Source: Anaerolineales bacterium
GTDB taxonomy: Bacteria > Chloroflexota > Anaerolineae > Aggregatilineales > UBA2796
Reading direction: 5' to 3'
Length of the DNA stretch: 64,000 bases
Assembly: GCA_015075625.1 (NCBI GenBank)
Contig: JABTTZ010000001.1
Span: 434,001 to 498,000 of the forward strand
Below the pieces are notes generated by a model, which was not told the DNA's origin, made no database searches, and saw only the letters and a program-made list of their open reading frames with translations. Both the position numbers and the translations under genes were made by a program. Numbering within the stretch: the stretch's first letter is position 1; every line of letters begins with the position of its first letter. Shown piece after piece: positions 43,340 through 52,458 of this stretch.

Positions 43340-44461
43340 CTACTCCGTAAAGCCACCGGGAAGTTTCAGGCTGAAGATTGTGCCTACTTTTTCCTCGCTC
43401 TCGAACCAAATTCGCCCCCCCATCGCGTCAAGCTCGGCTTTGGCAAGGTATAAGCTCAAACCATAGCCAAATTCTGCGAGAACTTGCGGCTGACGCGCCC
43501 GTTGGAAGGGGGCAAAGACCTTATCGGCTTCTTTCGCCCGAATTCCGCAGCCTTCGTCAGCGACATCAATCTGGACGACATCACTGGGCATGAGCCGTTG
43601 GGCACGGATGGAGATGGGCGTCCCTTTGGGGCTGTAGAGCATCGCGTTGCGGAGCATATCGCGCAGAATACGTTTCATGTATTCAGGGGCGGCAACGATG
43701 GTCAGGTTGTTGGGGATGCTCAATTGGAGGCGATCTCGTAGGTCTTCAGCCCGCACCGGATCAAGGGGCGATTCATCTTGGGTTTCTTCAAGGAAATCTT
43801 CGATAAAGCCATACAGATTGACCTTGCGCCGCAGCCGTGCCACATCGTTGGGGAGCGCTCCGGTACGCAAGACCTCTAAGCGGTGCAGTTGGTCGAGGAA
43901 CATCTCCAAGCGGTGCATGTTCGTAGAGATGATGTCGGCAAAGCCCATCGCCCGCGACGCCAACTGATCGAGGCTCATTCCAGGCGTGCGTTTGCGCATG
44001 ATCTGGGCAATTAGGTCGGCATGACCCCGTGTACTCTCCACCGCCGAACGTGCCTCGTTGCGGAAAGTGGTCATAAATTCGCGGAGAGCAACCCAATCGG
44101 GCTGTTCCAGTGTAATCTGGGTGAATACAGAGTTGTTCTCACCCGGCAGCGCCGCTGCCCAACAGGGAATATAGGCGCCGGTGAGCAGCGTATGGAAACG
44201 GACGGGTTCATTTTGCTTAAGCGCCTGCTGGCGAATTTCATTCGCACTTGGACCCTCCACCCGGCGAGCATCTAGAAGCATGGCACAGGCAACCCATCCC
44301 TCGGCGCGGATAAGGGTCAAATTGGGACCCAAAATTGCCCGTGCCGCTTTATTATCTAAAACAAGGCGGTCTGCCGCATCAAAGACAAGAATTCCCTGTC
44401 CCAAACTGTCGATCACGGTGCGAAGGTTTAGGCTTGGCGGTGCTGTGCGAAGGTTCGTCAT
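43340..44461 (-). CDS. Atypical sensor histidine kinase
   Basis: Cytoplasmic protein of about 373 residues. An N-terminal PAS-like domain (about 10-115: LGQGILVFDAADRLVLDNKA) leads to a helical region where the dimerisation and phosphotransfer helix should be. A HATPase_c domain follows with N-box RDMLRNAMLYS, G1 DEGCGIRAKEADKVFAPF and G2 GYGLSLYLAKAEL. The helix reads MTTFRNEARSAVESTRGHAD, without the usual H-E/D-L/I-R-T-P box, so autophosphorylation at the canonical histidine is doubtful. ATG 44461 is preferred over GTG 44473. No response regulator is adjacent. Confidence 0.75.
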   Translation of the reverse strand: MTNLRTAPPSLNLRTVIDSLGQGILVFDAADRLVLDNKAARAILGPNLTLIRAEGWVACAMLLDARRVEGPSANEIRQQALKQNEPVRFHTLLTGAYIPCWAAALPGENNSVFTQITLEQPDWVALREFMTTFRNEARSAVESTRGHADLIAQIMRKRTPGMSLDQLASRAMGFADIISTNMHRLEMFLDQLHRLEVLRTGALPNDVARLRRKVNLYGFIEDFLEETQDESPLDPVRAEDLRDRLQLSIPNNLTIVAAPEYMKRILRDMLRNAMLYSPKGTPISIRAQRLMPSDVVQIDVADEGCGIRAKEADKVFAPFQRARQPQVLAEFGYGLSLYLAKAELDAMGGRIWFESEEKVGTIFSLKLPGGFTE

Positions 44462-44694
44462 GACGAAAACCACCCCTGATCCAGATTGCCTGATGAAGAC
44501 TCAAATGATTCACACACCTTAGGCAAAGCCACTCTCCACCCGTTGAGTGAATGCTTTGAAAAAATATCTATGGCTTGCTGAAGGTCAATTAGGCATGATT
44601 ATCATAGGGGCTGACCGTTCGCGCAATGTTGCGCTGAGAAATCAGCGGCGAGACGGTGGGAGAGCGCTTTGTATCGGCTTGTGCTGTCCCCTGT

Positions 44695-44722
44695 TTGAGG
44701 GCTAGTTAGGATAGAATAGATT
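44695..44722 (+). promoter_or_regulatory. Candidate promoter for mscL
   Basis: TTGAGG (44695-44700), 16-base spacer and TAGATT (44717-44722), about 40 bases before the mscL start. A moderate match to the housekeeping consensus. Confidence 0.35.
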
Positions 44723-44763
44723 AGGGTAACAAATCACGTCGTATTTCTGCGAAGGGGGAGGCT

Positions 44764-45177
44764 ATGTTAAAAGAATTTCAGAAGTTCATCATGCGTGGCA
44801 ATGTCCTTGACCTTGCCATCGGGATCATCATTGGGGCAGCCTTCACGGGCGTGGTGAATTCGCTGGTGAATGATGTGATTATGCCGCCTATCGGCTTGAT
44901 TTTGGGCGGTGTGGATTTCTCCCAAATTGTGATCACGCTCCGCGAGAAGGTGGGGGAGAATCCGGCGGTGACGATTAACATCGGGGTGTTCATCAATGCC
45001 ATTGTGAACTTCCTGATCGTCGCTTTTGTCGTCTTTTTGCTGGTGCGGGCGGTGAACCGGATGGGCGAGCGCTTTGCTAAGAAGGAAGAACCCAAAGAGC
45101 CAGCCGCACCACCCGGACCGACCACCGAGGAAAAGTTGGTGGCTGTGTTGGAAAAACTTGAGACGAAGTTGAAGTAG
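44764..45177 (+). CDS. mscL: Large-conductance mechanosensitive channel
   Basis: Channel subunit of 137 residues, the normal MscL length. The N-terminal amphipathic helix and first membrane segment are FQKFIMRGNVLDLAIGIIIG AAF. The periplasmic loop follows, then the second segment (INIGVFINAIVNFLIVAFVV) and a charged C-terminal helix bundle. It forms a pentamer that opens under membrane tension to release solutes. A strong GGGGGAGG ribosome site precedes the ATG. It is a single-gene unit ending at the hairpin 45196-45217. Confidence 0.97.
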   Translation: MLKEFQKFIMRGNVLDLAIGIIIGAAFTGVVNSLVNDVIMPPIGLILGGVDFSQIVITLREKVGENPAVTINIGVFINAIVNFLIVAFVVFLLVRAVNRMGERFAKKEEPKEPAAPPGPTTEEKLVAVLEKLETKLK

Positions 45178-45195
45178 AGATAGGCTTGCGAGCGG

Positions 45196-45217
45196 TGGGC
45201 AGCCGATAAGCTGCCCA
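45196..45217. terminator. Bidirectional hairpin between mscL and the WXG100 gene
   Basis: TGGGCAGC (45196-45203) pairs perfectly with GCTGCCCA (45210-45217) over a six-base loop, between two convergent genes. Confidence 0.55.
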
Positions 45218-45242
45218 TCAGGGAAATTAAGAAAGACGTTGA

Positions 45243-46346
45243 TCAAGGCATTTTTCCGGTGCGCATGTAGTTCATGTAATCGGCTTGGCTGTAGCCATGC
45301 GCTTGAAAGACCGCCGCTTTGCCAATCGCCTCGCGGTGGGATTGGTTGCCAAAGTCAATTGAGCCGCCCGTCAAGCCCTTTGCCCAGTCTGTTGCGCCGG
45401 TATCGGCAACGGGGCTGATCGCTTTGTAGAACAGGTTGCGAGCGGTGCTGCTGGAACTGCTGCCGTTCATGGCGTCGTTGAGTTCAGCAATGTTTGAACT
45501 GTTCAGCCGTCCGGCTGCCGTCTCACTCTTGATGAAACTCTCCACGCGGGATTGCTCGGCGTGAACGTAGTGCAAATCGTGATCAAGCGCTGACCCCATC
45601 GGTTTTCCCGTCCCGTTGGGGTCGGTTAGGTTGTAGGGGTCGTTCATCACCTTTGCGGCGTTGGCGGCATTGAAGGTGTAGAGGTCTTCCCCAACCTTGT
45701 TGGTGAAGGCGAAGGTCTCTTGGCTAATGACAAAATCCGGCGTCCACGATGTTCCGCCCAACATCCGCGAACTGGTGACCCGTTCGGCGGCATCGAAAAA
45801 CTTCACCTGTCCGCCGGGACCGGGGAGCTTTTTGATCTCTGCCATCATTTCCATGTAGGCATCGTTGCGCGTCCAATGGCTGGTGGGGGTTGCCCCGCCG
45901 GGCTTGAAATAGGTGTTGTTTGAACCAGCGAGGGCGGCAAATACGCCCGACCCACCAGACGCCCCGCCCCCGCTGCTTGACCCCCCACTGAGCGATTCGG
46001 ACATGAGGTTGCCGCCCGCCCCACCAGAGGTAACGCCTGCTCCCTCGCCGCCGAACAAGCCACTGGCTTCATCTTCGCCCTGATGGAACACATCGGCAAT
46101 CTTTTTGCTGGCGCTTCCGGCATCTTCCAAGGCATGCCCCAAGCGGTTGAGTGCAGGAAAGATAAGTTCTTCCATCTCGCGGGCGTAAGATTCAGCCCCC
46201 TCACCAACCCAGCCCCCTCCGGTCAGGCTTGCGGTAATGCCCTTGAGCGCTTGAAAAAGATTCAGGGTTTGCCCGGCTTCTTTGGCAAGCTGAGCGGCAA
46301 TCTGACCAAGTTGATCGTAATCGGCTTGAATTTTAGCAGCAGACAT
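45243..46346 (-). CDS. WXG100-type protein with long C-terminal domain
   Basis: Protein of 367 residues. The first 100 residues form a WXG100-like helical hairpin: IQADYDQLGQIAAQLAKEAG, a central GGGWVGEGAESYAREMEEL carrying the W-x-G motif, then a second helix. A Gly/Ser-rich linker (about 110-140) leads to about 225 residues with no family I recognise (SHWTRNDAYMEMMAEIKKLP, WTPDFVISQETFAF, HDLHYVHAEQSRVESFIKSE). WXG100 domains mark substrates of type VII secretion, and long forms often carry toxins. No EccC/EssC or immunity gene is adjacent. It stands alone. Confidence 0.72.
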   Translation of the reverse strand: MSAAKIQADYDQLGQIAAQLAKEAGQTLNLFQALKGITASLTGGGWVGEGAESYAREMEELIFPALNRLGHALEDAGSASKKIADVFHQGEDEASGLFGGEGAGVTSGGAGGNLMSESLSGGSSSGGGASGGSGVFAALAGSNNTYFKPGGATPTSHWTRNDAYMEMMAEIKKLPGPGGQVKFFDAAERVTSSRMLGGTSWTPDFVISQETFAFTNKVGEDLYTFNAANAAKVMNDPYNLTDPNGTGKPMGSALDHDLHYVHAEQSRVESFIKSETAAGRLNSSNIAELNDAMNGSSSSSTARNLFYKAISPVADTGATDWAKGLTGGSIDFGNQSHREAIGKAAVFQAHGYSQADYMNYMRTGKMP

Positions 46347-46552
46347 GCGAGGAATACTCCAGTGAAACCCGTGTGTTGAATTGGGCGATAGTCTACAAGA
46401 GCTTTAGGGAATTGGGATGTGAAAGAGTGGTTAAGAACTTGTAGTGACACTTTTCGCTATCATTTCGCTATGATAGAGCGTGGTTTATCTTAGATATCAC
46501 CATGATCACCATCACGAAAGACCTGATGAGATGAAATGTAGGAACACCTACC

Positions 46553-48220
46553 GTGATTGACCTTTTCGCTTCCGTCACGCCCCTGATTGTCGCCATACTC
46601 TCAGCGCTATGGGTCGTTGGGGCATGGCGGCGCACACGCCACCTAGCACGCTATTTTCAACTGGAAGGGTACGAAACGTCCCGTTACGTTCAATGGTTGC
46701 GGCGAACAAAACGGGAATATCGCCCTTTTGCCGCCGGACTTGCCGCATTTCTCGCCCTTTTTTGGGGATCGCTGCTGAATGTTGGGTTTATTGTCTATCT
46801 AGCAGTGGGGTTTGGGTTGGCGGTTGGCTTTCTCGTCCTTCAGCCGCGTGATACACAGGTCAAACAGCCTTTTGTACGAACACCCCGCGCCGTTCGTTTG
46901 CTCGCCGTCGCCCGTTTGCTGAGCATCTTCCCGCCCGCCTTTTATGGAATTATGGCGCTGGTGAACGGCGGGCGAGGGTCACCCGATACGCCACTTATGC
47001 TCGCCTTTTTCGGGGCAACCAGCGGGGTGACGGCGATGATTCTTGCCCATGCCGCACACCCTCTCGCCAATGTACTTCTCTTTCCAGTAGAACAGGCGGT
47101 TCGCCACAAGTACATGCGCCTTGCCAAAGAGCGCCTACAAGGGACAGGGGCGTGCGTTATCTGCATTACGGGGAGTTATGGCAAGACGAGTACGAAACAC
47201 TACCTTCAGCACTTCCTCAGCGCCCGCTATAACACCGCCATGACACCCAAGAGTTACAACACCCTGATGGGCATCAGTCGTTATGTGAATGATACCTTTG
47301 CCACACCCATGCCGCTTGATTATTTTATCGCTGAGGCAGACGCCTATTTTGTGGGCGAGAATGCCAGCATTTGCCGGTTGGTTGAACCACACATCGGCGT
47401 TGTTGTCAGCGTGGGTCCGATGCACTTAGAACGGTTGGGGAGCATGGCGAACGTGGCGACGGCTCAGTACGAGATCATTGATTCGCTGCCCGCCGATGGT
47501 GTTGGGGTTTTTAATGGGGATGATCCCCTCGTGCGGGAAATGGCAGAACGGGGACACCCTCAAACGCGCCTGATCATCTCTCAGAAAGGGGCAACAGGGG
47601 CAACCCTTGAAGCGCGGGAGGTTGTTCTGAGCGCCGATGGTGTCCGTTTCACGCTGTATCATACGCCAACGGGGGAATCCGCCCCGCTCTATGCGCCGCT
47701 TTACGGGGAGACGAATATCACGAACATCCTTCTAGCGGCGGCGGTGGCGCATCATGTTGGGCTGCCGCTGCGGGATATTGGGACACGAGCAGCAACGCTC
47801 CAACCCGCCGATCACCGCCTTATGCGGCGCGTGTTCCCTGATGGAACGGTAATTCTTGATGATGCCTACAGCGCTAATCCGGTGGGGACAAAGGCGGCGT
47901 TGGAGGTACTCAACCTGCACAGGCAAGGGGCGCACCGCATTGTAATTTCCTCAGGGATGTTTGAATTGGGGGCGGAGAGTGACACCCGCAACGAAGCGCT
48001 TGGCGAACACATGGCGGCATGTGCCACCGATGTGATTTTAATCGGGGCAAAACAGGCAGCACCGATTCGGGTTGGGGCGTTGGCAAAGGGGTTTCCCGCT
48101 GAACGCCTTCATGTGGTAGCGACGTTAGAGGACGCGCTGGCGCTTTACCGTACCATTCTGACCCCTGGCGATACCCTACTCATGTTGACCGATCTACCTG
48201 ACGTCTATGCCCACGCCTGA
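46553..48220 (+). CDS. MurF-like Mur ligase with N-terminal membrane region
   Basis: Protein of 555 residues starting at GTG. The first about 185 residues contain several hydrophobic segments (LIVAILSALWVVGAW, FAAGLAAFLALFWGSLL). A Mur-ligase catalytic part follows: ATP loop ITGSYGKTSTKHYLQHFL, central region with MHLERLGSMANVATAQYEII, and the C-terminal ligase domain (RVFPDGTVILDDAYSANPVG). The last motif matches MurF, which adds D-Ala-D-Ala to the peptidoglycan precursor. The membrane extension is unusual for MurF, so it may be a paralogue acting on another wall or amide substrate. It overlaps the next gene by 14 bases. Confidence 0.82.
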   Translation: MIDLFASVTPLIVAILSALWVVGAWRRTRHLARYFQLEGYETSRYVQWLRRTKREYRPFAAGLAAFLALFWGSLLNVGFIVYLAVGFGLAVGFLVLQPRDTQVKQPFVRTPRAVRLLAVARLLSIFPPAFYGIMALVNGGRGSPDTPLMLAFFGATSGVTAMILAHAAHPLANVLLFPVEQAVRHKYMRLAKERLQGTGACVICITGSYGKTSTKHYLQHFLSARYNTAMTPKSYNTLMGISRYVNDTFATPMPLDYFIAEADAYFVGENASICRLVEPHIGVVVSVGPMHLERLGSMANVATAQYEIIDSLPADGVGVFNGDDPLVREMAERGHPQTRLIISQKGATGATLEAREVVLSADGVRFTLYHTPTGESAPLYAPLYGETNITNILLAAAVAHHVGLPLRDIGTRAATLQPADHRLMRRVFPDGTVILDDAYSANPVGTKAALEVLNLHRQGAHRIVISSGMFELGAESDTRNEALGEHMAACATDVILIGAKQAAPIRVGALAKGFPAERLHVVATLEDALALYRTILTPGDTLLMLTDLPDVYAHA

Positions 48221-48800
48221 TGCCAATGCCCATGAGCGGGCTGCTCTCGCTGCGTCCTTGCGTGATGTGGGGGTGATTCAGTATGGGCGCTTTGCCACCC
48301 CACAGGGTGTCTTTCAGCCCGTCCAGATCACGCTTGGCTACCTCCCTTCATACCCATCATTGTTGGTACGCCTTGCCCATGCCCTTGCCGACGGGCTGCC
48401 CGCCGAGGGGGTCACACGCCTGCTGCCCATGCCTCTTTGCCTTCCGCTAGGGGTGGTCATTGCCATTCACCGCGATCTGCCGATGGTCTACCCCAACCCG
48501 GAAAACCTGACGCAGATTGAAGGGGCGTATGATTACAACGTGCCGACGGTGCTGCTCAGCGGGGTTCTCACCGACGGCGCAGCGGAAACCGCACTGATTC
48601 AGCAGGTGCGCCGCGATGGGTTGGAAGTACGGGCGGTGAGCGCTGTGTTCAGATTGGGGCGTCCGCTAGGTATTCCTGGTGCGGAGGGAGACATCACGCC
48701 AAGAGCGCTGTTTACCCCTGAGGATATCATTGCCGCCACCCCAACGGAACGGATGGGGAGCGCGGTACGGGCGTGGCTGGAGGGCGGCGAACCTTTCTAG
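48207..48800 (+). CDS. PRTase-fold protein lacking the canonical PRPP loop
   Basis: Protein of 197 residues resembling orotate phosphoribosyltransferase: IQYGRFATPQGVFQPVQI near the N-terminus, then LPSYPSLLVRLAHALADGL, and AYDYNVPTVLLSGVLTDGAA at the position of the PRPP loop. Active enzymes have a D-D/E-V-x-T-T/S-G motif there; here it is SGVLTDG, so PRPP binding is doubtful. It overlaps the Mur ligase gene by 14 bases and is therefore translationally coupled. Its role may be structural or regulatory for that enzyme. Confidence 0.62.
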   Translation: MPTPDANAHERAALAASLRDVGVIQYGRFATPQGVFQPVQITLGYLPSYPSLLVRLAHALADGLPAEGVTRLLPMPLCLPLGVVIAIHRDLPMVYPNPENLTQIEGAYDYNVPTVLLSGVLTDGAAETALIQQVRRDGLEVRAVSAVFRLGRPLGIPGAEGDITPRALFTPEDIIAATPTERMGSAVRAWLEGGEPF

Positions 48801-48899
48801 AGTGCTTATAGGCGAAGTACCGTTGATACTCCATCAATCTGATTTATAATGGAACGCCATACGTCTGGTTTATGGCTATTGATTGGAACACATCGACTC

Positions 48900-51215
48900 A
48901 TGGCACTGACGAATGAGCAGTTTCGCAACTTGATCAGTCTTTTGGAGCGGCATTTCGGGACAGAATCGGAGCGTCGCTTTGTCCTAGAGACAGCGTTTCC
49001 CAATGACCCCCAGTTGGCGACTCTCGTTGATTTTCATACGTCGAGTGCAGAGGAATTTACCTCCGCACTTGTGACGCGGCTGACGGCGAAGGATTTTCGC
49101 ACGCGGAAGGGCGAACGTGCGCTGGTACGCCTGTTGAAGGTTGCCCGCAATCTGGACACCGAAACGGGTATCGTCTACGACCCCTATATTGGGGCGCTGC
49201 GGGCGGGCGATAAAACACCCGACCCTGATCTTCAGGTAGCGCAGGAGCAAATTCGGAAAAAGCGTCGCCGAAGCCCCCTGCGACGTGTTGTCAAGCGACT
49301 ACGGAAGGTCATTAAATGGCAAGTGATCGCCGTGATCTTGCTTTTGGCAACGGTGATTCCCCTCGCCGTGTTTGCGGTGACTTCCACCGACGCAACGGTG
49401 CGTGTTCAGGAATCACTCAGCGCGGTGCGCCGCGTGATGACCTCCCTTGCCGGACGGACGCTAAACCAGTTCACCAGCGAAGATGTTGAGCGTATTCACA
49501 GCAGCCTCACGGAACTGATCCGTAGTTTGGGAAACGCCAAAAACCAGTTGAGTCTGCTGCGACATCTGGCGTTTTTGAATAAAGATTTGGGGACGACCTA
49601 CGAGGTGCTGACCGTTGCCGAGTTGGACGCCCTTGCCGCCCAAGACATGTTGGCAGGCTTGCAACCAACCCTTTTTTTTCTGACCAAAGGGCAAGATGAG
49701 CGCGTCATTTCTGCACAGATCAATGCTGGAGAGCGCATTGTCGAACTGCTCCAGATTGGACAAGGACGCTTTATTAGCGCGGGAGATCGCCTGACGGCAG
49801 CGCAGTTGATTTTGGATCGCCTCTCTCTGATGGGCGTGTCGCCGCGCTTGGTCTTGCAAATTGAGGAATTCACTGAATATCATGGGCAGCTTGAGGCGCT
49901 GAACCAAGTCTTGCGTGATGCGCCGGATTTGATCACGAAAGCGTTTGGGATCAACGAAGGGCAGAATTACCTCATCCTCTCCCAAAACAACGACGAACTG
50001 CGCCCATCGGGGGGCTACATCAGCACCTATGGGTGGCTGCGCGTGCGGCGCTTCCGCATCACCGATTACGGGTACAGCGCGACGACGGATATTAGCCCGA
50101 ATCCACCGGCGGATGAGCTTGCCTCCGAACTAATGATTCCAGCGTGGTGGATTCAGTTCCCGCGCCCGATCTACACGGCGTGGGATGGCAGTTGGTATGT
50201 CGATTTTCCCAGTACAGCGAAGATGGCGGCATGGTTCTACGATAAAGGGAACAACCCCCGCTCACCCGTGAACGGGGTGATTTCGATTGATCTAGTCGGC
50301 TTTGAAATGTTGCTGGAGGCGATTGGTCCGATTGAAGTGCCGGGCTTTGATCAGGTGGTGACGGCGAAAAACTTCCGCGATGTGATCTACGCCGTTCGTG
50401 CGGCTGGCACGGCAACGGAGGAACATAAGACGTTCCTTGCCGCCATTTACAAACAAATCCTCACCAATTGGCAATCGGTCAGCGGGCAAGACTCAGAAAA
50501 ACTGCTCAATGCGGCGCTGCGTGCCATGCGCGAAAAGCACATCATGATTTACTTCCAAGATCAACGCTTGAACGAGGTTGTATCTCTGCTGGGGTGGTCG
50601 GGAGCGCAAAACCCAGGACGCGGGGACTACCTCTTGGTTGCCGATGCGAACATGGGCAATAAATCGAACAGCAGCATTGCCCGTGAGGTTGTCCTTGATG
50701 TCGAACTGCAAGAGGACGGGACGGCAATCAATCGGGTTGCCATTGCTTACGATTACTCGGCAGAGCGGGCGAAAAGCGATCCGGCGGTGCGCCCTGAACA
50801 CTACCGAACGCAGATCGACTATGGGAACATCTTACAGGTGTTTGTGCCTCGTGGGGCGCAGCTTACCGGCTCAAACAATGTAGAAGACCCCATCACCACC
50901 GTCGAATGGGAACGCTACACATCGTTTACGACTTACGTTCTTGTCGCCTACGACACGACAGAACGTTACCAACTTTCCTACAAAACGCTGCCCGTTGTGA
51001 GCGAGTTTGGGACGTACAAACGCTATATATTGCAACTCCAAAAGCAGCCCGGCACGCGGGGCGATGTGACCACCGTCCAAGTGAAAATGCCACGTGGGGC
51101 AAGCGTTCTCACCATTCGTCCGGAGCCAACAACGACCTTTCAGGTGGAAAACACCATCTTGGAATTTCGGATGCAGTTGACGACGGATCAGCAAATCGAG
51201 ATCATCTATCACTAA
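48900..51215 (+). CDS. DUF4012 protein with N-terminal helical adaptor-like domain
   Basis: Protein of about 771 residues. Residues 1-100 are a compact helical domain (LTNEQFRNLISLLERHFGTE, SERRFVLETAFPNDPQLATL, RKGERALVRLLKVAR) resembling effector-associated (EAD) death-like adaptor domains. A basic stretch and one membrane segment (KWQVIAVILLLATVIPLAVF, about residues 138-160) follow, then a large extracytoplasmic DUF4012 region (LILSQNNDELRPSGGYISTY; YGNILQVFVPRGAQL). DUF4012 proteins are envelope-associated, often near polysaccharide genes, and of unknown function. ATG 48900 is preferred; an in-frame ATG lies at 48849. Confidence 0.8.
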   Translation: MALTNEQFRNLISLLERHFGTESERRFVLETAFPNDPQLATLVDFHTSSAEEFTSALVTRLTAKDFRTRKGERALVRLLKVARNLDTETGIVYDPYIGALRAGDKTPDPDLQVAQEQIRKKRRRSPLRRVVKRLRKVIKWQVIAVILLLATVIPLAVFAVTSTDATVRVQESLSAVRRVMTSLAGRTLNQFTSEDVERIHSSLTELIRSLGNAKNQLSLLRHLAFLNKDLGTTYEVLTVAELDALAAQDMLAGLQPTLFFLTKGQDERVISAQINAGERIVELLQIGQGRFISAGDRLTAAQLILDRLSLMGVSPRLVLQIEEFTEYHGQLEALNQVLRDAPDLITKAFGINEGQNYLILSQNNDELRPSGGYISTYGWLRVRRFRITDYGYSATTDISPNPPADELASELMIPAWWIQFPRPIYTAWDGSWYVDFPSTAKMAAWFYDKGNNPRSPVNGVISIDLVGFEMLLEAIGPIEVPGFDQVVTAKNFRDVIYAVRAAGTATEEHKTFLAAIYKQILTNWQSVSGQDSEKLLNAALRAMREKHIMIYFQDQRLNEVVSLLGWSGAQNPGRGDYLLVADANMGNKSNSSIAREVVLDVELQEDGTAINRVAIAYDYSAERAKSDPAVRPEHYRTQIDYGNILQVFVPRGAQLTGSNNVEDPITTVEWERYTSFTTYVLVAYDTTERYQLSYKTLPVVSEFGTYKRYILQLQKQPGTRGDVTTVQVKMPRGASVLTIRPEPTTTFQVENTILEFRMQLTTDQQIEIIYH

Positions 51216-51219
51216 GCCG

Positions 51220-52014
51220 ATGCGTATTGATTATCACGTCCACACCGATAACAGTATGGATTGCAAAGCGCCGATGGCAACAATGTGCGAAGCCGCCGTC
51301 GCCATTGGCATCCAAGAACTCGCCTTTACCGATCACCTCAATAGCCATACATTGGATATGGATTTGGGGTATTACAATGCAGATCACTATTTCGAGGATA
51401 TTGAACGCTGTCGGGCGATGTTCCCTGATCTCACCATCCGCGCCGGAGTGGAGGTGGGTGAGCCGCACCGTTTTTGGAAGCGTGTTCAGCCTATCCTTGA
51501 TAGCTACCCTTACGATCTCGTGTTGGGGAGTGTTCATTGGGTAGGCAATGAGAGCGTTTTTGACGCAAACTACTATCGCGCCCGCCAACCACAGGACGCC
51601 TTCGCCGCCTATTTCAGCGAGATGGCGCGGATGGTTGAACATGGCGGGTTTGATATTGCCGCCCATATCGATGTGGTGAAGCGCACCTCATTCGGCGTGT
51701 ATGGCGCCTTTGATACACACCAGTTCCAAGATATGCTGTGCGCGGTGTGGTCGGCGTGCCTGAAGGCGAACATCACGCCGGAGATCAACACGCGCAGCTT
51801 GCGCCTGCCCTGTGCGGAACTGCATCCGGCAACAGACGCCTTGCGATGGTACGCCGAGATGGGCGGGAAACGGCTGACCTTTGGCAGTGATGCCCACCAG
51901 CCAGAGAGCGTTGGGGGAGGGATGATTGCCGCACGGGACAGCGCCCTTGCCGCCGGATTAAAGCACGTCAGCCTGTTTGAAGGGCGGAAAATCATCCGGT
52001 GGGCGGCGCTGTAA
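51220..52014 (+). CDS. PHP-domain histidinol-phosphatase (HisJ/HisK type)
   Basis: Metal-dependent phosphatase of 264 residues. PHP motifs run in order: DYHVHTDNSMDCKAP (metal-binding H-x-H), FTDHLN, RAGVEVGE, SVHWVG, AAHIDVVKR and FGSDAHQPE. It should release phosphate from histidinol phosphate in histidine synthesis; related PHP enzymes act on other sugar phosphates, and no his genes are adjacent. It starts four bases after the DUF4012 stop, so it is probably in the same transcription unit. Confidence 0.85.
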   Translation: MRIDYHVHTDNSMDCKAPMATMCEAAVAIGIQELAFTDHLNSHTLDMDLGYYNADHYFEDIERCRAMFPDLTIRAGVEVGEPHRFWKRVQPILDSYPYDLVLGSVHWVGNESVFDANYYRARQPQDAFAAYFSEMARMVEHGGFDIAAHIDVVKRTSFGVYGAFDTHQFQDMLCAVWSACLKANITPEINTRSLRLPCAELHPATDALRWYAEMGGKRLTFGSDAHQPESVGGGMIAARDSALAAGLKHVSLFEGRKIIRWAAL

Positions 52015-52023
52015 TCCCCGTAG

Positions 52024-52043
52024 GGACGCGCTACAGCGCGTCC
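52024..52043. repeat. Palindrome GGACGCGCT-AC-AGCGCGTCC
   Basis: Nine-base perfect arms (52024-52032 and 52035-52043) with a two-base loop just after the PHP gene. It may act as a terminator between convergent genes. Another palindrome (GACACCCC-AG-GGGGTGTC) lies at 59603-59620. Confidence 0.6.
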
Positions 52044-52161
52044 GCCTACGCCCGCCACTAAACCACCGGGCTGAAAACAGCCCCCCTTTGGGGCTTGAAT
52101 GCGCCTCACCCTCCTCCCACAGGAAGAAGGGAAAATTGAGGTTGTGCCGGGGGAGAGCGCC

Positions 52162-52434
52162 TTATGCTCCGGCGGGGTTGTTGTTGCGGAAAAACGACGC
52201 CATGATCGCCGCCATGCCTGTGAACACGACCCCCAAAATAACCCCCACCAAAAGGGCATGAAGGAATACATTGCCCTGTGCCAGTGAAAACAATATGAAA
52301 AAGATCACGTTGGCGAAAATGCCCACCGTTGCAGCAAGGGGAATCGTTGTCCAACGACGGCGAATGGCAAGGTAGGTGATCAGCGTTGTGAGGGCAAATA
52401 AAATGAGAAAGGTGAACGCACCTGGATTATTCAC
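52162..52434 (-). CDS. Small membrane protein, three to four hydrophobic segments
   Basis: A 90-residue protein that is almost entirely hydrophobic: FTFLILFALTTLITYLAI, IPLAATVGIFANVIFFILFS and LHALLVGVILGVVFTGMAAI, ending in a short polar tail (FFRNNNPAGA). No family was recognised. The frame shows coding-like composition and lies 24 bases downstream of the methylmalonyl-CoA epimerase gene on the same strand, so it is probably co-transcribed. Confidence 0.6.
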   Translation of the reverse strand: MNNPGAFTFLILFALTTLITYLAIRRRWTTIPLAATVGIFANVIFFILFSLAQGNVFLHALLVGVILGVVFTGMAAIMASFFRNNNPAGA

Positions 52435-52458
52435 GATCGGGGACTCCTCTGTGCCTTT

